A stretch of 64,000 bases of DNA from Ruminiclostridium cellobioparum subsp. termitidis CT1112 (GTDB taxonomy: Bacteria; Bacillota; Clostridia; Acetivibrionales; DSM-1351), in the NCBI RefSeq assembly GCF_000350485.1, contig NZ_AORV01000028.1:108338-172337 (forward strand), in the 5' to 3' direction. Of the stretch, positions 18,521-27,715 are shown one piece after another. The first letter of the stretch is position 1. Each line of letters begins with the position of its first letter. The position numbers were made by a program, and so were the translations under genes. The notes under the pieces were generated by a model. The model did not search any database, was not told the DNA's origin, and was given only the letters and a program-made list of their open reading frames with translations.

Positions 18521-20242
18521 TCACTTGTTTAACATTTGCCTACCGGCTACAGCCGAATCATGGTACTCTTGAGGTGAACAGCCGCAAATTTTCCTAAAAA
18601 AGCGGGTAAAGGATGCCGCTGTCTCATATCCCACCATTCGGGCAGCCTCATGTATTTTTACATTTTCTTTCTGTAATAGTTCTTTAGCTTTTTTTATCCT
18701 AATACCGTCAATATACTCAGATAGGTTTATTCCTGTTAACTGCTTATACAACCTGGATAAATATGAGGGATTCAAGTATACCTGTTCTGCCAGCCTTACC
18801 AGTGATAAATCCTCACTAAGGTGACTTTGAACGAAGTTCTGAATATAATCAACTGTATTATCAGCTCTCTTTTTTTGCTCCTCATTCTGAAGCTTAAATA
18901 TAATATTTGAGATATCATAGAGATATTGAGCAGCATCCAGCCAGGTGTCATGCATGTCAATTCTCATAAGTTTGTTTTGAGCAATATGGAAAGCAATTTT
19001 ATCGGTTAGTTTCCATCGGTTGATATATGTCAAAAGACTGAGTGATACCTTAAAATATGCTTCAATTGCCAAACTACAGTTCTTACTTCTTATTGATTTC
19101 AGCGGGTCGATTATTTCAGTCAGAACCTCAAAAAATTTCTCATTTTGCCCGGATTCAAGATATTGCTCAATAGATTCAAAATTTCTTTTTCTTAATGACA
19201 TTTCCAGAGGCTCGTTTCCGGTGTCAAGTTCAGGTACGTCAATACTCGAATTGGTAGCCAACAGATTATTTTTTATTTCATTATCAATAAGAATCATTTC
19301 TATTCCCGTACCAATTCTGTAGTTCAACAACTGGTTCAGAAAAAAGTACTTTTGCGATACCTCTGACCAGTTGCACGCTTCTGAACCCAAGGCAAAGCTG
19401 ATTGATAAATTGAGAGATTCCCTGCAGGCCGACTGGATAACCTCAAGTGTTCCTTTTAAAAATGATACTGTCTTGGTATAGTAATACGAGGTTTCATTTT
19501 GAATTTGATTTTGAATGAACAGTTCCTTTGGCTGAATAAACAAAACAAATCTGTAGTTTTCATCCATCACAACTACACTTCTTATATGAGGATTCAAATT
19601 CCGGTTAATAAGCATTCTTACCGAATAAAGATACTGAAGCCTGTCCCAATAGGTCACATCTGAGGGAATATTATCTACATGCCCAAGTAATAAAACTATT
19701 GGCTGTTCAGAATGCAATGAGATAGATAACTGCTCAAATTGAGCTTTATTTATATTTAATGATGCATCTCCTCTCAGCAGTTGGATAAAATAATCCTTCT
19801 GAAAGAGATCTGCTGCCATATTCATCTGTTCTTTGGCCTTATGAATCAAATCCTCAATTTTTATACTTTTTTGTATCTCTTTAATTGCATTCTCAACAAC
19901 ACCTATAACCTTTTCATGGTCCTCTGTTTTTAAAATATAGCTGACCCCGCTGTGCTGAATCGCTTTATACACATACTCAAATTCATCATACCCTGTTAAA
20001 AAAATGACTTTGCACTGAGGCCAGCTTTTGTGAATTATGTCCAACAGCTGCAAGCCGTCAATCTCAGGCATTCTGATATCAGTCAGGACAATATCGATCC
20101 TGGTTCTGTTTAACCATTCAATTGCCTCCTCACCTGAGTATGCCCTATATACATCAAGATCAAGGTTTTTCATATTGTTAAATATTTCATACAAGCTATT
20201 AACAATTATTTCTTCATCATCAACGATCAACATTCTGTACAA
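18521..20242 (-). CDS. YesN-like response regulator with AraC DNA-binding domain
   Basis: 573 residues from a TTG start at 20242 (MYRMLIVDDEE...), chosen because GGGGGTGA lies five bases upstream; a longer frame to 20263 lacks such a site. The receiver domain has the acidic pair at 8-9 and phospho-acceptor Asp55 in VLTDIRMPE, and is followed by a long middle region and a C-terminal AraC double helix-turn-helix (YLNPSYLSRLYKQLTGINLSEYI and GYETAASFTRFFRKICGCSPQEY). The gene overlaps the kinase gene by 23 bp, implying translational coupling. It most likely activates the transporter genes through the TTTACTTTGTTAAC boxes at 16.6 and 24.8 kb. Confidence 0.9.
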   Translation of the reverse strand: MYRMLIVDDEEIIVNSLYEIFNNMKNLDLDVYRAYSGEEAIEWLNRTRIDIVLTDIRMPEIDGLQLLDIIHKSWPQCKVIFLTGYDEFEYVYKAIQHSGVSYILKTEDHEKVIGVVENAIKEIQKSIKIEDLIHKAKEQMNMAADLFQKDYFIQLLRGDASLNINKAQFEQLSISLHSEQPIVLLLGHVDNIPSDVTYWDRLQYLYSVRMLINRNLNPHIRSVVVMDENYRFVLFIQPKELFIQNQIQNETSYYYTKTVSFLKGTLEVIQSACRESLNLSISFALGSEACNWSEVSQKYFFLNQLLNYRIGTGIEMILIDNEIKNNLLATNSSIDVPELDTGNEPLEMSLRKRNFESIEQYLESGQNEKFFEVLTEIIDPLKSIRSKNCSLAIEAYFKVSLSLLTYINRWKLTDKIAFHIAQNKLMRIDMHDTWLDAAQYLYDISNIIFKLQNEEQKKRADNTVDYIQNFVQSHLSEDLSLVRLAEQVYLNPSYLSRLYKQLTGINLSEYIDGIRIKKAKELLQKENVKIHEAARMVGYETAASFTRFFRKICGCSPQEYHDSAVAGRQMLNK

Positions 20243-21986
20243 TTTCGTCACCCCCGGAAACAATAATTTTCAGAATTACTTTCAGGCCTCCCATTTCACT
20301 TCTTGATACAGCCAGTCCGCTATTTTCTCCAAATACGAGCTTAATGCGACGATTGATATTTAAAATTCCCGTTATCTCCAAATCTTCTGTAGTATTCTCC
20401 AGTGCCTTCTTCAAGTCTGACAGTCCTTCATCTGTCATATCATTTCCATTATCTTCGACTATTATATTGAGCTGTTTATCATTTTCCTCAAAATAAACGG
20501 ATACAATTCCACTGTTCTTTTTTCTTTCAATACCATGTTCAAATGCATTTTCTATAATGGGCTGCAATATCAGACGCGGTACTTTTATATTATGATACTT
20601 TTCAGGACATTCTCCAAAATCCACCCTCAATCTTTTGGCAAACCTCATCAACTGTATATTCGTATATACTTTTGCATGGTTTATTTCATCAATTAGTGGA
20701 ATATAATCCGCCGAGTTTCTGGTTACAAAGCGGAAGTATTCACCAAGATACCGGGAAAATGGCACAAGGTTTTCATCACCTATTGAGGCCATAGTATTGA
20801 TCATAAAAAGACTGTTGTATAAAAAGTGCGGGTTTATCTGTGATTGTAATTGTTTTAGCTCTGCCCGCTGCATTAATATTCTCTGATTGTAAACTTGATC
20901 TATAAGATTATTAAGATTTTTTACCATATCATTAAAACGCTTGTATAGATAACCGAATTCACTATTTGAATCATGAGTGATAGCTACCTGCAAATCCCCG
21001 CTTTCTACCTTACGGAAAGACTTGACTAACTGAACCAGAGGTTTGTGCATAAACTTGTAGGTAGAAAAAGAATAAATAAGTATAATAATTATAACTGCTA
21101 CCGAAAAAACCCAAACCCATATATTAAAGTTCTTGATCGGTTTCATCACATATTCCTGAGGAATATACTTTAATAGAATCATATTTAGATATGTTGACCT
21201 GGCATGTACCACATAGTATCCTTTTTGCTGAATATTAACATATTCCGTGCCGCTGTCGGTATCTGTATTAATTTTATCTATAATATTTTTAATTTCATAA
21301 GTGTTCCCGACATCTTTCTGATTGGAAATAATACCTTTATCGACAATACTTATTAAAATCGAGCCACTTCCATTATAAGTATTAAACTGCGTTAAGGCCT
21401 GCCTGAAAACATCTTCATCCAACTCAATTTCAATTGAATAAAGCGGATTACTGCCTAATAAATCCCTTTTTTGCAGGGTACTTAGATATAGTCCTCCTTT
21501 ATAGCTTATTATCTGCGCCCCGCCCAGCCCTGCAGGAACTCTGATATCTTTAAATTTTTCCACATTTAAATCATCCAAACCAGAGTTGGAGGAAATGGTT
21601 CTGTTTATTGGAAGAATGTGTGCACTCACATTTTTTATATACACACTGCTGTTTCTTATTGTAACCAACCTCTGCTGGAGCTGTCGCATGCTTTCAGTTG
21701 ATTCATATATGCTCATAATTTGTGATCTGATGGCCAGCTTATTGAGATTTTCATCATTCAAGCAGTCATATTGCAGGGTCTTCATACGTTCAATTTCTTT
21801 TTCAAGGCCTTCAAGGTAGAAAGAAACCTGAGCAATAGTAGATTTTGATATTTCAATTTTAACTGTAGATAATCCCCAATTATACATATATATTGCCAGT
21901 CCATATATAGGAATTATTATTATAAGAAATGTTATAACAAGGCGCCCGAAAATACTGTTTTTTAAATTTGTTTGTAAAATGTTCAA
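20220..21986 (-). CDS. YesM-like sensor histidine kinase
   Basis: 588 residues: membrane segments near 12-34 and 286-308 enclosing a ~250-residue extracellular sensor domain, then HAMP (~310-362), and a His_kinase domain with His387 in QSQINPHFLYNSLF. This is the HPK7/LytS-like subgroup used with AraC-type regulators. A C-terminal HATPase follows (ENAFEHGI, EDNGNDM). The start is a TTG with AGAGGG upstream. The sensor domain probably detects an extracellular oligosaccharide directly or via a binding lipoprotein. It is co-transcribed with its partner regulator. Confidence 0.92.
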   Translation of the reverse strand: MNILQTNLKNSIFGRLVITFLIIIIPIYGLAIYMYNWGLSTVKIEISKSTIAQVSFYLEGLEKEIERMKTLQYDCLNDENLNKLAIRSQIMSIYESTESMRQLQQRLVTIRNSSVYIKNVSAHILPINRTISSNSGLDDLNVEKFKDIRVPAGLGGAQIISYKGGLYLSTLQKRDLLGSNPLYSIEIELDEDVFRQALTQFNTYNGSGSILISIVDKGIISNQKDVGNTYEIKNIIDKINTDTDSGTEYVNIQQKGYYVVHARSTYLNMILLKYIPQEYVMKPIKNFNIWVWVFSVAVIIIILIYSFSTYKFMHKPLVQLVKSFRKVESGDLQVAITHDSNSEFGYLYKRFNDMVKNLNNLIDQVYNQRILMQRAELKQLQSQINPHFLYNSLFMINTMASIGDENLVPFSRYLGEYFRFVTRNSADYIPLIDEINHAKVYTNIQLMRFAKRLRVDFGECPEKYHNIKVPRLILQPIIENAFEHGIERKKNSGIVSVYFEENDKQLNIIVEDNGNDMTDEGLSDLKKALENTTEDLEITGILNINRRIKLVFGENSGLAVSRSEMGGLKVILKIIVSGGDEIVQNVDR

Positions 21987-22021
21987 GTCAATTACCCTCT
22001 TTCACATTTTTTGTTATTGAA

Positions 22022-22209
22022 ACCAGTAGTCTGTAACATCTAAAACGTGTATTGTCCGACGAGAAAAATTTTCTCAGGACCAGGCGGAGGAGGGCGGAAT
22101 AATCGCTTTATTCCAACGAAGTACTGCGAAGCAGTGCTTTTCGACAACGCAGTTCTTGGGAAATTTAACCGTCGGCAATATATGAATTTAGACATTACAA
22201 ACTACCAGT
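22022..22209. mobile_element. 188-bp miniature inverted-repeat element, copy 2
   Basis: Ends 22022-22044 and 22187-22209 are inverted repeats: 18 of 23 positions match and all five differences are transitions. In minus-strand RNA these become G-U pairs, so a leftward transcript could fold into one long hairpin. A second inner pair (ATTGTCCGACG / CGTCGGCAAT) continues the stem. Length and a shared interior segment (GGTTAA.TT.CCC, then CTGCGTTG on the minus strand) link it to the element at 10936-11121. It fills the 323-bp gap between the kinase gene and the gene upstream. Confidence 0.6.
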
Positions 22210-22309
22210 ATATACTTCAAGTTAGATTTAAACAAGTAAGCTAATTGAGGGGCACCATATTCCGCAGCATTCTGTATGTGGTACTCCTGCTGGTCCTTAT
22301 AATAATATG

Positions 22310-24499
22310 TTATACAAAATTGTCATATATACGGTTTCTTTTTTTGAGTTCCTCAAGGGACAGCATTTGAGCATCCGAAATTTCGTAGCCGCCAAAGGTA
22401 TCATACAGCCTTGACAAAGGGTCGGCTTCCACGAAAGTGCACCAGGGCAGCCAGTGATAATGGCTTTGCAGAATCTGTCCGGTGAAATTACCGCTTTCAT
22501 GCCCCAAACCGGGCATTATATATCCTATGCTGCCATCTGTATCGCTGGATTGGCGGGTATTTTTGTGTATGAATTCGGCAAAATTCAGGTAATGTTCATC
22601 AGAGGTTATCAAATATAGCCTGTAATAAGTATAAGCACAGGCAGCCATATATACGTCGGCACCGCCTCCGATTGTTATGATGCTCTGCCCGCTGATGGAA
22701 TACTTGTTGAAAGGATGCTTGGGCCAGGGAGCACATACAGGGAATTTCCAGGCATAGGTCCAGGTCTCGGTATAGTCGGCAGCACCAACGGCACCTTCCA
22801 GCCACCTGTCGTCACCGGTCAAATCATACAATGCCAGGAAGCCGAACAGGGCATAAATACCCGCTTCCTTATCCTGTATATCAGTGTTGTCACAGGTGCC
22901 GCCCCTGTATTCCAGGTTAAGGTAAGCATTATCAAATGACCACTCGCCGGCCTTGATTGCAGCAGTTTTATATTTCTCTTCACCCGATACCAGATAAAAT
23001 TGCACAAGAAAACGTATGACACTGGGAGTATTTGACTTTGAATACATCCGGACGGAATTATCGGTATTGTACGACCGGTAAAAGCTGCCGTCTTCATTTT
23101 GAATGCTTAGCAGCCAGTCTGCCGTCTTTCTGCAGAATTCCCTCCAGTCCGGCCGCTCGTCTCCATTCCTGCGCATATATAGATAAGAATCCAGTATGGC
23201 CTCTATTCCATCGGCAAGCATGCGGATATAGTGAGGATATGGTTCAAACCCCTTTATATTGGGATTGTAGCACATTTGAGGCAACCCTGAGTCTGTCATT
23301 GCCGTCCTCACCCAAAAATCAATAATATTCACACCTTTTTCAAAAGCCTCCGGTAGGTCTTCCTTGTGGCCGAAACGCAACAACTGATAACCTATGCCCG
23401 GCTGCTGCCCTACAAAGCCGAATTGGAAGGATATACAGGATATGTCCATGTCAGGCAGCTGGCAGGCAAAGGGCAGACCATATGAATCACCGTATTGACG
23501 GGTGTACTTATCAAGTATCTTCATGCAGTTGTGAAAATGGATTTCGTTGTCCACCTCGAACAACTTATCCCTAAGACGGTCATAAGTCACCCTCCAGACA
23601 TTTCTCATCATGCTCTGAAAGCTGCCATATTGTGCGAAATTTACAGCAACCGAGTAATTTTGTTCAAAACCTGCTTCAACCGGATGATTGATACGTTGAA
23701 AGGTTTTGATCCTGTTTTTGTAGTCCAGACCGCCAAAATTATTTCTTCCGGGCATCTGGCCGTCACACCCGGGATAAACATAATCAATGGACAACCCATC
23801 ACACTTTGTCGATATTTCCTTTCGTATTTCAAAACCGTAATACATGTAATTAACGGTTTTGCTTTCAGGTCTGCTCATGCCTATGGACCCAATTGTATAC
23901 CGGGGATCGGTGTTGTTTTCAGACTGTACAAGGTCAAGTGACCTCATTGTTACATCCGCCCCCCAGCGTGAAAGGGCCGCTGTCTCTCCCGATTTAATGT
24001 TTTGCATTGCAAACAGCGGAAGGGCATAGCAGGTTTCCCTGCACCAGAAATACTCACAATCCAGGTCTTTTCCAAAAGCGTAATCCGGTGCGAATTCATT
24101 CTGCCTGTACCAGACACCGGGTGCAAAGCAGTTATATTCATGAGTATCATCCGATTCAGTCATTATAAAAGATATTTTTGTCGAAAAGCCCAGGTCATCT
24201 CCCGCTTTTAGAACCTTGACATTCCGGATTATTCTAAATCCATTACCTGCAGCTTCATACTCATCCGAAAAAAAGAATACAGAACCGGAAGGCACTGTGA
24301 GCGCGCCCTTCGCAATGATTTTATTGCCGGAAGCGGCAGTCTCACTATAAGCATCGTCATAAAATTCGTTAACGGCAAATGCTGTCTTTACAGTCACAAA
24401 CATCGGACGTTTATTAAAATATAAAAGCCTGTTGTTTTTTAAAACCTCAATGCCGCCTTCTCTAAAAATAAGGCTATACTCACCGCATATTAGATTCAT
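22310..24499 (-). CDS. Uncharacterised 729-aa six-hairpin glycosidase-like protein
   Basis: I cannot assign a known glycoside hydrolase family. The N-terminal ~270 residues look like a beta-sandwich of the kind preceding alpha/alpha barrels. Residues ~310-720 have alternating helices with repeated aromatic and Gly-rich turns (ADWLLSIQNEDGSFYRSY, AGIYALFGFLALYDLTGDDRWLEGA, GGGADVYMAACAYTYYRLYLIT), typical of an (alpha/alpha)6 barrel. Candidate acid residues lie in PDMDISC and CDNTDIQDKEAG. There is no signal peptide, so it acts in the cytoplasm, perhaps on imported uronic-acid- or arabinose-containing oligomers. ATG with a GGGAGG box. Its promoter shares the regulator box of the SBP1 promoter, tying it to the transporter. 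It could also be a lyase or epimerase with the same fold. Confidence 0.65.
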   Translation of the reverse strand: MNLICGEYSLIFREGGIEVLKNNRLLYFNKRPMFVTVKTAFAVNEFYDDAYSETAASGNKIIAKGALTVPSGSVFFFSDEYEAAGNGFRIIRNVKVLKAGDDLGFSTKISFIMTESDDTHEYNCFAPGVWYRQNEFAPDYAFGKDLDCEYFWCRETCYALPLFAMQNIKSGETAALSRWGADVTMRSLDLVQSENNTDPRYTIGSIGMSRPESKTVNYMYYGFEIRKEISTKCDGLSIDYVYPGCDGQMPGRNNFGGLDYKNRIKTFQRINHPVEAGFEQNYSVAVNFAQYGSFQSMMRNVWRVTYDRLRDKLFEVDNEIHFHNCMKILDKYTRQYGDSYGLPFACQLPDMDISCISFQFGFVGQQPGIGYQLLRFGHKEDLPEAFEKGVNIIDFWVRTAMTDSGLPQMCYNPNIKGFEPYPHYIRMLADGIEAILDSYLYMRRNGDERPDWREFCRKTADWLLSIQNEDGSFYRSYNTDNSVRMYSKSNTPSVIRFLVQFYLVSGEEKYKTAAIKAGEWSFDNAYLNLEYRGGTCDNTDIQDKEAGIYALFGFLALYDLTGDDRWLEGAVGAADYTETWTYAWKFPVCAPWPKHPFNKYSISGQSIITIGGGADVYMAACAYTYYRLYLITSDEHYLNFAEFIHKNTRQSSDTDGSIGYIMPGLGHESGNFTGQILQSHYHWLPWCTFVEADPLSRLYDTFGGYEISDAQMLSLEELKKRNRIYDNFV

Positions 24500-24796
24500 T
24501 GATATTTCCTCCCTTAGCCGATATAAAATCGCTTGTCCAAATAATTAAATTAACACGTTGTGTTAGTTTAAGATACATCTACTTTCAGTAACAAATATCT
24601 GCTGCCCCTCCGGAACACAGCTTTTAAGAAATGAGTTTCAATAGTGAACAAGAACGTATCCATAAATGAGAAGCCTGTTTAGAAGAGCTTGCTTGAAATT
24701 TGCAGGCTTATCCCAAGTACATTGTGACGGGAAATTGACAGCCACAACGCATTAAATTACACCTGTCTTTTAAAATTATTTTTGGCCTCAATTAAT

Positions 24797-24860
24797 ATTA
24801 TAGAAAAGGTATCTTCATAACACCATGCACATGTTTTTACTTTGTTATCTTCTTTTTACT
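24797..24860 (-). promoter_or_regulatory. Promoter with regulator box, sister of the SBP1 promoter
   Basis: Minus-strand -10 TATAAT (24797-24802) with a TTTACTTTGTTATC...TTTACT box at 24836-24860 (plus-strand spelling). Between them lies a stretch nearly identical to the SBP1 promoter (ACCATGCACATG). Box-to--10 spacing is 33 bp in both. It drives the 22310-24499 gene from about 290 bp upstream; the intervening 24500-24780 shows no gene. Confidence 0.7.
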
Positions 24861-24925
24861 TTTTTGATTCACATGGCAATAAGATCAAAAATATTTCTTT
24901 TTTTGCTCACAATAAATTGCCTGCC

Positions 24926-24962
24926 GAAAAAAAAGAATTCCAGCGGACATCACTGAAATTCT
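24926..24962 (-). terminator. Intrinsic terminator of the GntR-controlled operon
   Basis: On the minus strand the stem AGAATTTCAG / CTGGAATTCT (10 bp, one G-U) has a 9-nt loop and is followed by a run of eight or more T. It lies 50 bp after the aldolase stop. Together with the sister promoter at 24.8 kb it accounts for the otherwise gene-free 24500-25011 gap. Confidence 0.85.
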
Positions 24963-25011
24963 TCACCCATTTACAGACTAACAAAATTAATTGAAACAAC
25001 TTATTTTATAG

Positions 25012-25905
25012 TTAAATCACATCTGTCTTTTTTAAAATTTCCTCAAGCTTTGAAATCTGAGCTTCATTTGCCACAGGCAGCGGGAATGAGCAATAATCCT
25101 TGACAGGAATACCTTTGAGCAGCATTGCCTTTTTTATATATGGCACAAAAGGCTTTCCCACCTGATATATATCCATGAGCTGATCTATTCTCCTCTGTAT
25201 TCCGGCAATCAAATCAAAGTCATTAGCCTTGAAAGCCCTTACCCATGAGCTGCAAAGCTCAGGGACAAGATTTGACAATCCCGCTATGCAGCCGTCTCCC
25301 CCCGATAAAACATTGTGTGCAAAATTGTCGTCAAAGCCCGAGTAAATTTTAAATTCGGGAAACTCCGGCTTGATAAGCTTTATCAGCTCCCGGGTGTGGT
25401 CCATGCCGGGTAGGGTATCCTTGTAGCCGGCAATATTCTTATGTTTTCTCAGCAGCTTCAGTGCTACATCCGGTGATAGGTCATATCCCGTGCGGTCTGG
25501 AAAATTATAAAGATAAAGGTCGCCCGGGCATTCCTTTGCCACAAGATCATAATATTCTTCAATGCTTTCATCGTTCAGGCTGAAATAATAGGGCGATACT
25601 ACTATAATACCATCAGCGCCCTGTTCACAGGCATATTTTGAAAGCTCTATGGTTTCATTTACATCCATGCTGGCCGTCCCCACCAGTACCTTCGTTCTAT
25701 GGTCAATATGCCTGACGGCAAGGCGGATCAGTTCTTTTTTATCTTCCAACGGAATGGAAAAAAACTCACCTATGCTTCCCAATATCAAAATACCGTCCAC
25801 ACCGCCCCCGATGAGGTGGTCATACAGATTTACCAGCGCATCCTTATCCAATTGTCTGTTTTCATCAAATGCAGTAATTGCAGGGGTTATATAATTACAT
25901 TCCAT
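25012..25905 (-). CDS. DapA-family 2-keto-3-deoxy sugar-acid aldolase
   Basis: 297 residues, a TIM-barrel Schiff-base aldolase of the dihydrodipicolinate synthase family. Lys162 in IAGYKDT is the Schiff-base lysine, Tyr133 in LYNFPDRTG the proton-relay tyrosine, and GSIGEFFSI the carboxylate-binding loop. It follows an IlvD/Edd-type dehydratase by 21 bp. The likely reaction is therefore cleavage of a 2-keto-3-deoxy sugar acid to pyruvate and an aldehyde, rather than lysine synthesis. 2-keto-3-deoxygluconate made by KduD is one possible substrate. The exact sugar acid is not readable. AAGGAG ribosome-binding site. Confidence 0.85.
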   Translation of the reverse strand: MECNYITPAITAFDENRQLDKDALVNLYDHLIGGGVDGILILGSIGEFFSIPLEDKKELIRLAVRHIDHRTKVLVGTASMDVNETIELSKYACEQGADGIIVVSPYYFSLNDESIEEYYDLVAKECPGDLYLYNFPDRTGYDLSPDVALKLLRKHKNIAGYKDTLPGMDHTRELIKLIKPEFPEFKIYSGFDDNFAHNVLSGGDGCIAGLSNLVPELCSSWVRAFKANDFDLIAGIQRRIDQLMDIYQVGKPFVPYIKKAMLLKGIPVKDYCSFPLPVANEAQISKLEEILKKTDVI

Positions 25906-25926
25906 AATCCCAATCTCCTTTGTTAT

Positions 25927-27654
25927 TTAATAACCTGCGCCTTCCATGGCAGAAAGAGCATTCTCGGTATATCTTTTAAGCAAACCTTTTCTGGCAGGAG
26001 GCGGAAGGACTTTCTTTTTCAGCTTCCGGCGGCAAAATACTTTTTCCACTTCCTCCAAAGCTATTTCCTGACCGTCAATACCAACCACATTAAGGCTCCT
26101 GTTTTCAATGTCATATTCGATTATATCTCCCGTTTCAATGAGGGCCAGCGGTCCTCCGGCAGCTGCTTCGGGCGAAACATGCCCTATTGCCGCCCCCCGT
26201 GTGGCACCCGAAAACCTGCCGTCGGTAACAAGGGAAACGGTACCGTTCAATCTCCTGTCACAGACAATAGCTTCAGTGGTCATCAACATTTCAGGCATTC
26301 CGCTGCCCCTGGGCCCCTCATAGCGGATAACTATTATTTCACCGGGGTTGATTTCATTATTTACTACGGCGCCGTATGCAGCTTCTTCAGAATTGTAAAC
26401 CCTGGCCGGGCCCTTGTGCTTACGCAGGCCTTCAGCACAGGCTGCATATTTTACTATGGATCCTTCAGGCGCTATATTTCCTTTTAAAACCGCAATGGAA
26501 CCTTTTTCTTTGGACTCATTTACCGGTATTATCACATCTTCTCTCTTTAATCCGTAATTGGAGAGATAGCCCAGATATCTCTTGAAAAAATTGTCCCTTT
26601 GCAGATCCTCAAGATTTTCTCCCAGAGTTTTTCCGGTTACAGTCATCACTTCCAGATTCAGATACTCCCTGAGCATGAACTGCACCATGGGTACACCGCC
26701 AGCAAACCAGAAGGCTTCGGTAAGGTGTTCTCCCCCCGGAAATATGTTTCCGATATGCGGTATTCTGTGGTTTATTTCATCAAATATATCAGGTGTCAAT
26801 TGAATGCCAAGTTCTCTGGCAATAGCAGGTAAATGCAGTGTGGCATTGGTGGAGCCTCCGATGGCACTATGTACGACAATGGCATTGACAAATGCTTCCC
26901 TGGTCATGATTCTGCCAGGTGTGACAGCTTTTGAAACCAGCTCCATAATTTTTCTGCCTGCTTTTCTGGAGTATGAGAGTATATCTCTCATGGTTGCAGG
27001 AACCAGCGCGCTTCCGGGCAATGCCATTCCCAGAGCCTCGGCCATACACTGCATGGTACTTGCCGTGCCCAGAAATGTACATGCTCCTACTGACGGGCAG
27101 CCGGTCAGCTTATAGTCTCGGACTTCACTGTCGCTTATTTCGCCCTTCCTTTTTTGCCGTAAGGATATATCCCCGGCCACCAGTGAAGTTGTCATATTGG
27201 GACCGGGCCTCATGCTGCCTCCCGGTATGAATATGGCGGGTATATCAAGCCTGGCTGCTGCTTTTAAATGTGCAGGAATTGATTTGTCACAGGAGGAGGA
27301 CAGGATCAGCCCATCCCAGGAAACCATACTTCCATGCACCTCAACCATATCACATATAGCCTCCCGGGAAGCCAGCACAAAATTCATCCCCTTATGTCCC
27401 TGTGCACACCCGTCGCAAATATCAGTGGCATGAAATCTCGCAGGACAGCCTCCTGCTTCAAGGACGCCGCTCCTGGCCTGCTCGGTGAGCTGATTGAGGT
27501 GGGTGCTTCCCGGATGGCTGTCACCATATGCATCCTCAATCAGAATCTGGGGTTTGACCACATCTTCCTCATCCCAGCCCGAGCCCAGCTGGAGTGCATC
27601 CACCTGCGCCCAGAGCCGGCGTTCAAAGGAACTCTTTTGCATAATATTCTCCAT
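25927..27654 (-). CDS. IlvD/Edd-family sugar-acid dehydratase
   Basis: About 575 residues from the ATG at 27654, chosen over the GTG at 27669 because GGGAG lies eight bases before the ATG. The iron-sulfur ligands of the family appear as [10 protein letters not shown] and [16 protein letters not shown], with Cys in SSCDKS, and [20 protein letters not shown] near the C-terminus carries the catalytic serine. It dehydrates an aldonic acid to the 2-keto-3-deoxy acid. Neighbours (aldolase, GH30, GntR) mark it as sugar-acid catabolism rather than branched-chain amino-acid synthesis; no ilv genes are nearby. Confidence 0.88.
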   Translation of the reverse strand: MENIMQKSSFERRLWAQVDALQLGSGWDEEDVVKPQILIEDAYGDSHPGSTHLNQLTEQARSGVLEAGGCPARFHATDICDGCAQGHKGMNFVLASREAICDMVEVHGSMVSWDGLILSSSCDKSIPAHLKAAARLDIPAIFIPGGSMRPGPNMTTSLVAGDISLRQKRKGEISDSEVRDYKLTGCPSVGACTFLGTASTMQCMAEALGMALPGSALVPATMRDILSYSRKAGRKIMELVSKAVTPGRIMTREAFVNAIVVHSAIGGSTNATLHLPAIARELGIQLTPDIFDEINHRIPHIGNIFPGGEHLTEAFWFAGGVPMVQFMLREYLNLEVMTVTGKTLGENLEDLQRDNFFKRYLGYLSNYGLKREDVIIPVNESKEKGSIAVLKGNIAPEGSIVKYAACAEGLRKHKGPARVYNSEEAAYGAVVNNEINPGEIIVIRYEGPRGSGMPEMLMTTEAIVCDRRLNGTVSLVTDGRFSGATRGAAIGHVSPEAAAGGPLALIETGDIIEYDIENRSLNVVGIDGQEIALEEVEKVFCRRKLKKKVLPPPARKGLLKRYTENALSAMEGAGY

Positions 27655-27715
27655 GTTTTCATCTCCCACTAATCCAAGTTAATCAATATCAATCCATAAA
27701 ATTATATATAAAGTT

